Assembly (NCBI GenBank): GCA_905221605.1
Contig: CAJNDS010001046.1
Location: 1 to 64,000 of the forward strand
DNA length: 64,000 nt
Direction of reading: 5' to 3'
Source: Symbiodinium natans
Lineage: Eukaryota > Sar > Dinophyceae > Suessiales > Symbiodiniaceae
The notes below the pieces were generated by a model. That model had not been told where the DNA came from, did no database searches, and saw only the letters and a program-made list of their open reading frames with translations. Numbering within the stretch: position 1 is the first letter of the stretch; every line of letters starts with the position of its first letter. The position numbers and the translations under genes were made by a program. Positions 9,439 to 21,400 of this stretch are shown here, in pieces.

Positions 9439-12400
9439 CCACTATTCCCGAGTGATCTGTGCCACTCTGCTTGTACTCGAAGTTCAGAATCTTCCCGAAC
9501 GATGTTGCCAGCTCTCTATCCAACATCATCGCATGAATCGCCGCCTCTTCCATAGCGAACCTGTATACCCCCGGTCGTGACGCTGCGATCTCGTACTCAG
9601 GCCACAACCCAGCCCTAAAACCTAAGTACCAGTCTTCTGCGGGGTTCAAGCTCGCCAGTATCCCTGCCACCACGTCCCGTTCTATCATGTCTATCCTTTC
9701 GGCCACCATTCTGAACGGGATTTTAATCCCTGCGCGGTCGAGGGCTTCCTGTAGCTTGGTCTTCCACATCGTCTTTCTTCCCATAGTTGCGTTTCTATCC
9801 GTGATTTCCCACAAATTCATCCCCATCAGGTAGTCCGGGTAGGATGGCATAAGCTTGCAACACATCGGGCAGATCACTATCCCTTTGGCCATTCTACAGT
9901 GGCATGCCAGGCAATGCACGCACTCCTCCGCCATTTCCGACATTATCCATCTCACTCTATCCCGGTATTCATCTGTCCCCAATGTCTTTGATAGTCTATC
10001 CCTGTTCACTTGTGGGTCTCCTCTTTCATCGGCTAACATGTCCAGCTCGCAATCACGCATGTACAGAGCCGTGTATGTGTCCTCGAACCAAACTGCTTTC
10101 CAACATGCCATTGGTACGGGCCCGAGGAGCATGAAGCGCCCACTTCTTGTTACCACCACGTCGCCTCCGATTAGTGTGAACATCCTCATGTCTATCGCTA
10201 TTCCGATTCTCCTACCTCGCACAGCCGCCAATCTAAGCGAGTCGTATAGCCATTCTGGCATCCCTCCTTGTGGAAATTCTAGCCCATGTATGCTGCTCAC
10301 GTCCGATGGCTCAACAGAGTACTTCGTCCAGTGTGCCTTGAGCGTCATCTGCGACCCTCGCAAAGGATTCCTCATGTCGTCCCGATGCCATCCTTCCACT
10401 ATCACTCCGCTATGCCCTGCCTCTGGCCAAACTATCCCGTCCTTCGCGTATTCTTGCCACTGCGCGTCACCCACCACCATGTATCCGGTGCAAGGAAGAT
10501 CAGCCGGGCGCAGCCTGAACCACAGAGATTCCCGCTCTTCTTTCTGTCCCTCCACTCTGTCTCCAGCCCAACTCTTCAGCATCGCCACGTTCCTCGGCAT
10601 CCTCATTCCACTCGTGGGTCTCACCGCCAATGGGATGCCCACCTTCAGCTCCTTGGTCTTCGGGCATCTATATATTTTGCTGGTGATTTCTATCCCGTAA
10701 AACTGTGACAAGTAAGCGATTCTGCACTCGTCGCCTCTCCTGAGCCTATACAAAGATCTCTCGTCGACTTCTTTTCTGATCCTAGACCAGGCTATCCCTC
10801 CTCCGTGGTGTTGTTCCGCCCACAGCGCATACTCTATCCCGTTTCCTCTATCGATCGCTGATCCATCTAGCATCGCCTCCTGCGTGCTTCTTCTCATATT
10901 CCTCCTGTCGCCCCTTTGTACCGGGTACGCATCTCCTCCCCACGCTGCCAATTCCGCCACTATTCTTGCCATCTCAATGTACACATTTGCAGGGTACGGC
11001 TTTTCTATCTCGGTCACTTCTCCTTTGATTCCTAGCTCATTCAGCGTGGCACCTGTCCATGTCGTTACCGAGTCATTAGATACTCCCGTCGCCGTAACTA
11101 GCTCCTCTGGCTTTCCCTTTTCTATCCCCATAACCATCCTTGTCTCATCTGCGAGCTGCGAGACTATCCTTTCAAGTACCATCTTGTACTTCTCTAGATT
11201 CTCCACCCTTGTTGTCTGCTCCACTATCGGCAATAGCACCACCTCCTCGTCACTATTCCTCATCATCTCGTTTCCGTCTGCATCGCGATTGCCCGTAGGA
11301 ATCAACGTCAGCTCCCACCTTCCATGAGCGGGATCCCCCTTCACGGTGTTAGACGTCTGCAACATGACCTTCTTGTTGATTTCCCCCATTACTGCCGCAT
11401 TCCTTCGTTGTATCTCTCGGAAACTCCTACTCATTCGGCTCATTCCGGGTTTGTCCTCGATGTCCCTCTTGTCTGCTTTGGCTCTCCTTATCAGGTCCTC
11501 TTGGAATCTCCACTCTGCCTCCTCGTCACCCTTGATCTTCTCGACTTGTTCTCGTTTGATTCCGGCCGAGTCCATAATTCCTTTTAAACTCTTCGACGCT
11601 GCCATTCCGTATCCCCGCTCCTCCGTACTGCTGGTGTCACGGCCCACCTCAAAGTTTTCTTTCACCTTGTATATTCGGGCGCCCTTAACCGGGTTGTCAA
11701 GCTCCACCATGGCCGCACGGCCTCCCAACGAATACTGCTCTATCGGACCTCCAAAATTCCTCGCGCTCTCGGGAACCGCACTCTCATAGTTCGTCGTTCC
11801 GGCACTAGTTTTCGGGTCGACGGTGTTCATACTATCATCAGCTGCAGCATGCTCGTCATCCATCTTGTCGGGCTCCTGACTATCCTTGGTCGGATCCGGA
11901 TCTGTCTTCACGTCCGGCGTTGTCGCTCCTTTCTGGCTATCCTTCTCCGCTCCCTTGTCTTCGGTGTCCTTCTCCTTCTCGGTTTTCGGGAGCTGATCCT
12001 CAAGCTGCCTAATTCTATCCATCGCTTTCTTCATAGCTGCTTCGCTTTCCTGCGCACGACGTCGGCTCTCCTTAAGCTCGTCGTCCATGGTTTGGTAACC
12101 TCTGAGGCGCTCTTCGGCCTGTTCCAACTTGTCCCTCGCATCCTTCAGCGCGGCCTCTCTCTCCTCTATCTTTTGCAGGCTATCCCTAAGCTCACTCTCC
12201 TTGTCCTGGTACTTCTTGAGGTTCTCCTCGGCCTGCTTCCGCATTGTTTCTCTCTCTTTCTCTTCGTCATCCCTGAGTTTGGCAGTTTCCTGGAGCGTCT
12301 TCTTTAACTCCGAGAACTCTTGTCCCTGCTCTTGCCCAGCCTGCTTTGTGGCCTTGTATTCCTTCTTTAGCTCCTCCAGCTCGGACTCCAACTCTTTCAC

Positions 12401-15400
12401 TCTTCTATCACCGGCAATCTTGCTCTCTTCGCTCGTGCCTTCACTACTGGTGGCTCCACTTCCGCTCAGCGCTGTCTTCTCCATTCTATCCCGGAGCGCC
12501 CTGAATTCGTCTCTCATCTCGTTGATGGCTCCGATTCTCCTCAGTTCCTCTCTCCTTTCCCTCAAATGTACCTCGACTTCTGCGACTAGCTTCGCGTTGT
12601 TCTCCGCCGCCGTCTCGAGCTCTCCGACCCTTCGTGCTAGTCGATCACGCTCATGAACGGCTACAGCGAGCTCCTCCTTCAGCTTGTGATATTCATTCTC
12701 AGCGTGCATACTTTCTATTCCCTTGTGTCCAACATTGGTCCGTCCACCCCCTCGGGGCTCAACCTTCATATCTTCGAGCTGCCTGCTGAGGTCCTCTATC
12801 TTTGCTTTGTCTTCTATCGCCCGCGCCCGCACCTCTGCCGCTATCCCTGCTTTGTCCATTCTCTCCTCTGCCATTCGGCCTATCACCCATTTGCACTTCT
12901 CAACCTCAGACACCTTGTCGGCCAGTTTTGCTATCATCCTGGCGACCACCTCCTCCCTCGGCATACCTCGCAGATCTCTCCTCCTCATTACTAGGATATC
13001 CCTTTCGCCCAGCTGTACTTCTGCCTCCTTGATATTCTTCCACTCTTCATCTGAGTAGTATTTCCTCCGCTCGTAGTCTTCGTCAAACTCCTCGCACAGC
13101 GGGTCATCCTCGTCCTCGTCTATCAATCCCATCATGACCAGTCTTACCGCAACGTTCGTCAGTCTAAACTTCAGTTGTTTGATCCTGTCCTCCGCTTCCT
13201 GGAGCCTCTCTCTGTCGGTCATGTTCTCCTTTCCCTTTTGTGTGCTGATCAGCGTTCCGTCTATGATTTTCGTCACCACACTCTCCATCGATGCTCTCAT
13301 TCTATCGGCCTGTATCATGAAAGGCCTGTGGGTGGGCTCCGCCTCAATGTCGCCGGTCAGAAACCTATCGGCCCTCAACTCGCCTGGCACGTCTCTGCCA
13401 TGTTCCACTCTATCGGATCTGATGTTTGCGGTCGGAGCACGATGAGCAGTAATCGGGTTCGCCGCCACCAATGACATGTTCAGCATCACGGCCTTGGAGT
13501 CGTCTGGATCCTGTCGTATGACGGCGGTGTTGTACTTCCTCTCATGCCCCGTCATCGCTCTTTCTCGCATTCTATCCCATCCCATTCGTCTATCCTGTTC
13601 ATCCATCTCCACAGCCGCCCTCTCTTGTCTATTTCTATATTCCGCCAGTGTCAGTCCCTCCCACATTTCGGGCATCTCTGTGAGGATCAGAGCAGACGCC
13701 ATCGATCTCATTACATCCCTGACATTCGTCGCCATCATTTCTGGCCTTTCCAGAGGGTGCATCGGCTCCTTCATTGATGCATCAGCAACTATTGTCCCCA
13801 GAGGTCGCGAGCCAAGTCCGTAGAATTCCGCCGCCTCTCTCATGGCCGCATAGAAATCCCTCAACTTCGTTAGCGTTGCTAATCCGTACATCATATGTGG
13901 GTGGACCATGGGCATCTGATTGGCACTACGCACAACTCCGTCCAACAGTACCTGCACTGCGTGCAGCTCAGCCATCAACCTATCCCTCCGTTCGAACTGC
14001 GGCACCCAGTTCTTGAATATCGCCGACGCACATAACTTCGACGCTCTATCCGTAAGTGTCACTCTCAGCGAATCCACCATGAGTGCGTTCACGAGCTCGT
14101 GGGCTGGAAAGTACTGCGTTCTCCCTCGTGCCGCCTCCTCAGTATACAGGTTCGGATGGTAATCTCCCTCAGCCATGTCCCTTTCTACCATAGCCCTGAT
14201 GGCCGCCTTCTTGGTCTGTGTGAGATAATCAATGGGGTTAAACACGGTCGCGCCTATTCCTTCACCTTCGTCCCGCGTCCACGTCACCCATGATGTGTTT
14301 CTAATCACAGCTCCATCCGCCGAGTGTATCATCCAACTCTGTCCCGCCTCGGCCGCCTCGACTACAGCCTCCCATGTTGATCTACGCCTGGCTATCCGAT
14401 AGTTCATCTTGTAATGAGGAATCATGATTTTCTCCTTCATCTCCTCCGTCTTGATCACCTCCTGCCAGTTTCTGCCCCTCTTCTTTACACCCCCTGCCTC
14501 TTCGTCCTCCGGCTCGTTACATTCTTCGGCAAGGGTGAAATCTATCAGCTGTAGATATGCGTACAGTCGCCGTTCTATCCTTGATGGGTTCGCGCCCTTG
14601 TCCCTGATCCCTCCTAGGAGGATCCTTTGCATGGTACATCGTGCCCAAAGTGGAAGCTTCTTGATTTCTTCTCTCCTCCTATCCGGTTTCCACCTCTGGA
14701 TGTCCTCCGGCCGGTATTTCAACTCAAGCTGTTCTTGATACTGTTTCCGGACCATCTCCCCCAGCTTCATATTCATGATGTTCGCGAATTCCGGCCGCCT
14801 TCCTTGGTGCTGTTCTATCCTTTTCTTGATTTCTGCCGCTACCGTCCCAGCTCCGGCGCTGTTCAAACCTGCCATCAGGTCTTCTATCGTAACATCCTTC
14901 AGCACCTTGTACATCAAGTCCTCCAAGTTGAAAATGGAGAAATTCACTCCCCTTATCAACAGCCGGTCGCTCACCTCAGGGCCCAGGCGCTGCGTAACCT
15001 CCCTTACCCTTTGTGCTCGAAGTTCTCTATCCAGTTCCATCGGCCCCAGATTGCTCGCTCTGCGTTCTATCGCTATTTCCGTAGCCCTCCTCCACTGTTC
15101 CCTCCTCACGTCAGGGTTCGCTCTCCAGAAACCCATTCCCTCAACCCTGTAATCTCTGGCAATCGCTTGAATCTCCTCACGCCAATTTGGTGACTCCCTC
15201 AAACTCGCGGCTGCCATTCTCAATCTTCTCCTAGCATCGGGTTCCACGCTATCCTCCATCAGCTCAGTTGCCTGTGGTCTTTCTAGACATCTATCCAGAT
15301 TCCATTCCGGAAGAACTCCGCTTTCGTCAGTGGCGATCTTTCCCAACGTCATAATAACATCCATGAAGTCCAGTTTCGCCTCCGGTTTGTCCACGACCAC

Positions 15401-18400
15401 TATTCCTGCGGCGACCATGAGCTCGTGTGGCTCGAAAAGGTCTATCTCTTCCCATGGCATCCCCTCCGCTGCTAGTCTCTCGGTCAGCCGTGCAACTATC
15501 CTCCTTGGATCGTATTCAGGTAGATATGAATTCTGCACGATCGCCGCCAACACCACCGATGGTGGCCTGCCCTTTACCAAGGTACTATACTTTCCCACTT
15601 GTCCCAGCTCCTTCTCGCAGACCGGGCACACAGCGCCTTCACACGGAAATGCTTCGCCATTGCTATCTACCCCCGTATATCCCAACCACCAAGCAAAGCA
15701 CGCATGACAATGGTATCCCCAGCATATCCTTCTAAGCCACTCGACCGGCTCGCTGAAGCTATGTATTCCCGACCCTCTCGTGTTGCTCTCCTCTACCGGG
15801 TTCTCCCGGGTGACCCGCTCATGCACCGCGTCCGTCATCTTTTTCACGAGCTCGTCCCTCTCCGCCCTCGCTTCGTCCAACCACGGGAATGGGAAGTTGT
15901 GCTTCTGGTTCCATACATCCTCCACGACTCGCCTATAAATCTCCGGGTTCTGTCGTGCTACATGACTATCCTCTTCCCTGTCAGCTATCGTATCAACTCC
16001 GTGTCCAAACAACTCCGAGAACCCTTGACCTCTCTCGTTCTCACTATCGGGCTCCATCGCCTCATGAGCTTCCACGCCCTCCATTTTGCTATCCATCACC
16101 GGACTCTCGGGCTTGTTCATCTCTCCTCCCGCATCTATCTGCATTGTGGCGTCCTTTGCTTCCCTCGCGTTCACCCCGTGCTCTTCAGCCTCGGCCACCG
16201 AGTCGAGCGGTTCAGGTCTTATCCCTGTTGCGCTCCTCCTGCCCTTGAGTGCCTCCTTGAGCGCATCCTCCTTGATTTCTTCTATCCACCGATAATAGTC
16301 TGCCGGATAGCCTTGGCCCATGCTCTCTATCCTTCTCATCGAACTGATGATCTCCTCGAACAGCGTGCTGTCGTTCCCTATCATCTCCACAATATCAGTC
16401 TCAGGCTTAACCAGCATCATGTTCTGCGCTATCCACCATGCCATGGTGTTGGCCCATTCCCTCGGGAACTTCATGTCTTCAAGAATCATCGTCCTGACGA
16501 ATTTGGCCAGCCATATTCTCACCACATAACTCGGAAACTCGATTTTATTCAGGGGAGTAGTGCCCCCCGTCTCGGATCCAAATCCTTGCTTTGTCACCTC
16601 CTCCACCATGTCCGCAACGTCCATGCTGTCCGGGTACCCCCCGGTACCGGCTTCTATCCTCGTCATCACGCGATCTATCAAATGCTCCCCCGCCCTCTGG
16701 ACTACCTCGAACAACTTCGTCTCCCATAGCATCTCGAGCTCTTCATAACCTAGGGAAAGCGTCTCTGGTTCTATCATTACGTTGTATATAATCCACCGCA
16801 TCTCCACCTCTATCTCATCCGCGTCGTTGGATGTAGGCTTCACTCTAGGCTCACTCGGCGGCGGTGAAATCGATGTAGGCTTGTGTCCAGGCCGGCCTAG
16901 TCTGCCTCCGTCAGCTCTCAACTCTGGCACGGTCCCCAATATTCCATTCATGCCCATCCACACACGATAGAATTGCTCTACCCACTTCCTCATGCCTCCG
17001 ACGTTGCTCTCAACGTTCAATATCCTGCTTCTCATCAAAGTTCCCAAAGCTATCCCGGTGTATGACGGTTCGGCGCCAGGCCTCGTCCCCGACAGCACCT
17101 GTGAGTCATATATTCCCGCCTTCACAATGTCGTACACTTCTTTGGGTGTGATCTCATCGGTAACCTCCCTCGGGCACGTCGCTCTAATCATCCTGCGTAT
17201 CACCTGTACCACTATCGTTGTCCATGCCATCGGTGGGGCTCCATAACAGCGAATCCAGTGCTGCATTTCTATCAAATGCCCCTCCCCCAGCACCTGTCCT
17301 GCCCTCGTATTCCTCGACCATGGGGCCTCTATCACAGGCGATCCCTCTTCTTCCATCCTCAATCTCAATATCCCCCCGCTCTCTCCAGTACCCACGCATT
17401 CCACTCGATCCAGTTCTGTCCCGTCGGCAACTACTCCCACCGTGCCTCCAGATCCTATCACCATCGGTCTTTCGCCACTGTCTCCGCTTCTCATTTCCTG
17501 CTGCGTCTCTCTATCCGAATATTCCTGCTCGGACTTGAGGTCGCTCAGGGTCTTGATGTTGCTACCCGTCCCAGCACCACCCTTCCATCTGGGAGCCTGC
17601 ATAACCGCCCCCTTGGTATCGCCTCGTGTTGGCACCGGTGGAGCCGGCGGTCTATCCCCTTGATCTCCTATCCCAGCGGTTCCCCTAAGTGCTCCGCCAT
17701 CTCTGCCATCTCCCGCCTTTTCCCCGGCACTTTTTCTCTTCTCGTCTCTTGCTTGCTTCTCTTGTCGTTGGTTCGCGAGCTCCTGAGCACTCTCGAGCAG
17801 CTCCTTCCTCTTCTTCGCCTCCCGGTTTTCTTTCTTCGCCTTCTTTTGCTCTGACCGACTCCTCACGGTGGCGAAACCCTCGTCACTGCCTTCCTTGAAC
17901 CCCTCAGTTATTGATGCGTCTCCCTCTCGAGCAGATTGGTTCTCCGGTCTATCCTCACCCATAGCATCATCCATTTCTCCATCCGACTCTGCATCGTCTT
18001 CCATCATCTCTGCGTCATCTGCCATCGCCTTCAGCTGCCCGATAGCCGCCATAGCCCTTAGAGCTTGATACTCGGGGTCCTTCATGTGGAAGCCGGCCGC
18101 CGTGTAAATGATCACTTTCATCCGGTGCCAAGAACCCCTATCTCCGGCTGACACACAGTGAGCTTCGGACTTACCACACATTGTCTTCCACACCGACTCG
18201 TCTATCCTGGCAGCCATCTCCGTATACACCCCTTGTCTATCCGATGTCCTAAGGCTCTCCGTGGCTCCCGTGATCTTTGTCTCTGGCACAATCACTTTCG
18301 TCTTCAGTGACCGGTCTGCCTTCGCCACTTCTATCCAGCGTCTGAGCCAGACTCCAACCTCTCCAATGCTATCCCTGCCCTCCTCGCTGATCACCTCCCT

Positions 18401-21400
18401 AATAGCTGAAGTTTCCCTATCACATAACTCCATGTCTCGCGGGGTCGGCCACATCATTCCAAACATCGAGATGAACAGGATCTGCGCCCAGAAGCCGAAC
18501 GTTCGCCCGGCACTGATGTACAACTTTCCCGCGTCCACCCCTATTCGAGGAAACGCCGTACGCATAACGTTCCAAGGCAGAGTGATGATTCCAGACTTCT
18601 TCATCAGTTTATCCATGGCTTCTCCAGCCCTTATCAGCTCCTTAGCCTCCTCCCTGACTCTGTAGTTAGTGGGGAATCCATTCTCTTCGAAATTTCCGGG
18701 CCCTACCCAGAGCACATTGGCATTGGCTTTCCTGATCGTCTCCCTCGTCTCCCTCGCCACCTTGGTCTTAGTGTCATCGTCCGTAGCCTCGAACCGTCTA
18801 ACCTCGTCTATTGCTCGGCGAGCATTCCCTGCTGCCATTCCAGCCGGGGCCAATACCACAACAATGTTCGTCACTTGATTCCCTCCCATGCCCTTCGAGA
18901 CGCATTCCTTGCACACTTCCTGAACCTTCTTGTACGCACCCTGGTAGGTCATCTCCTGCGTTCCTGTCAATTTGTGTGTAATGAACGACATACTCTCCGC
19001 GGCCTTTCCATAGTCTCCGTGCGCCTTCAATAGCATTGCTATCCACTCTCGGACTTCCCCTGGTGACGCCGGATTCTTCTTATTCGAGACGCCCTCTATT
19101 CCCTCAGGTATGATGATGTGTACGTAGGTCTTCTGATCCGCACTACATCGGAGCTGAAGTGGCGGCTTCATTCCCTCCGCCCACCATGTCACCAGCTCAG
19201 CCGCCTTGCGCTCATGGAATGCAGTAGCTATGTCAAACATCCACTCGTAGGTCTCCACCGCGGACTCAAGCTCGCTCGAAAGCGCTGGCTCCATCAATCT
19301 CCCTCCAACTCCGCCCATTCCTATGCCAATGATAGCCGCCCAGGCCTGAGCCTCGAACGCCCAGCTCTGGTCGACGTCCTCCGGTCTGTTCCACCCATAT
19401 TTCCTGGGTGCCTTTTCTATCCCCAACACTATGCTTCCCACGTCCGCCATTTCCAAAACCTTGCCCATGTGGTGCGTGGCCTTATTCGCGTTCTCCATGA
19501 CTTTCTCCTCTATCCCGCTGCTCTCCACACACCGTCTGTAAATGGCTGGCCCCACAAAACTCCTCCACGGCATCTTTACGACAGCGCTATCGTGTCCCGT
19601 GGCCATTGGGGCCTCTATCCCCACATACTCCAACAAACGTATCACATTGGCCCATTCACTATCCACCGGGTAGTAGTCCTTGTCTCGATCAGGCCCAGAC
19701 ACGCCCCCACCGCTAGGCAACTCCGCTATCCATCCCCTCATGAGCTCTATCAAACCACTTCTTGAGCCAGTTGGCTGTTCGACGACCTTTGTGACATTTT
19801 CGTCACCTTCCCGATGCAGGAACTCGTGTTCCATCTTCCAATCCACAGGGCGCTCAGGAAGAGGTCCTCGGGCCGGGCCTATAATTGCGCGCTTTTCCAG
19901 GTGATATCGCCAATACAGCCGCTCAACCCCTTGCGGGTGCTTCTCCATCAGCGCCGACATCTCACTCATGAGATGGCTATTCGCTCCTAAACCCGGGTGC
20001 TTCGGCCTACAGATGAGTGCATGCCCGACGATCTTCGTGGCCCTCATAAAGCAGAACAGTACCCCGTCTATCTCCACTCTATCCACATCCATTCGGATCT
20101 GCCCGTCAGGCACCGACGATCTCCTTGTCCCCACATCCATTTTGACATTCTTGCCTATCCTTCTGAAGCCGGCCAGTACTCTTACTATCCATCCGTTCCC
20201 TAACGAATGCCATGTAGAGTATGATGCTGTACCACAGATGCTTCGTCCAAACCAGCATCCCGCAGAGTCGTTCACACTGGGAGCGCCGGTCGTCCACGTG
20301 ACCAGCGGATGGCTTCGATCTATCCCACCAGATGCTATCATCGACCACAACGCCTCTAGAGACGTTCCGTGGAAAATCCACCCGGGCACATTGAACTCCT
20401 CATTCCCGACCGACATCTCCTGATTCAGCTTCTCTGCTCCGGCGTACTCGGCCTTCGTGGGTACCCACATACATCGCGAATCCGTGAAATGTTCTTTCAC
20501 ATCCTTAATCCCCCCGTCTGCCTGGACCTCCGGAAATGTGATCACTTCTTCGGCCAGGGACCAGTGCAACAGGTGTAGAACTGACGTCGGTCCCCCTATC
20601 TGCCATGACAGTGTATCCAGATACTCCTTCATCTGTCCATTTGCTGCATTCGCCATAACTCCGTATCCTTTTTCTCCCCCCTCGCTTCTCCGGAATTCCT
20701 CCATCACGTCTCTTCCTCTCTTCAAGTATTGGCTTTCGTAGGCCCCCATAATCTCGTCTGCCATGCCTATCACCTTGATCTTGGGCTGCGCCTCCGTCCA
20801 TATCTTCAGCTTCTCCTCGCTCGACTTATGGCTGACCGCTATCCGCTCCGCAACCTGAGACGGTGGAATTGCATACTTCAATGGTCGCACGGCCAACCAT
20901 GTCATCATGCCTTTGATCGCATCATCGAACGGGCTCTTCTCTGTGTCGTCCATGTGGATCTCCGCCCAATCTAGGGTCTTTCTGCTGATCCCTCCCCAGC
21001 TAGCCCTGAATGGGTCCTTGCTTCCGTTCGTGACGTCATATACACCTCCCACGGAGATGGCTATCGGTGCCACACCAGCTATCATCCTCTCATACGATCT
21101 TCCCCTCTGAAAGGACTTCTCTGTTTCATCAGTCGCGCCGATGAACTTAGGGGCCCATGGCGTATCAACGTCTCCTCCTGTGCCCGCTGTGGGCATGGCA
21201 CATCCCGGCACGTCTATCCCTCTGGCCAATCGCACTCCTATCAAGTCGTTCAGCTTTTCCCTCGACAGGTTCCCGGAATCGGGACTCGCCTGAGGTGGCG
21301 GCTTCGTCGCCCCTCCATGCGACCTCGGCCTATCCCAGTTCGCTATCACCCTCTCCAGGTAGTCCGTGGCATCCGTCACAGTCGCAGCTATCAGAGGGAT

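Noticed and set aside
15599-16729. Long plus-strand frames (up to 376 codons) opposite ORF8 and other retrotransposon genes
   Set aside because: They mirror the minus-strand genes, have no recognisable domains, and arise from the codon and GATAG bias of the sense strand.
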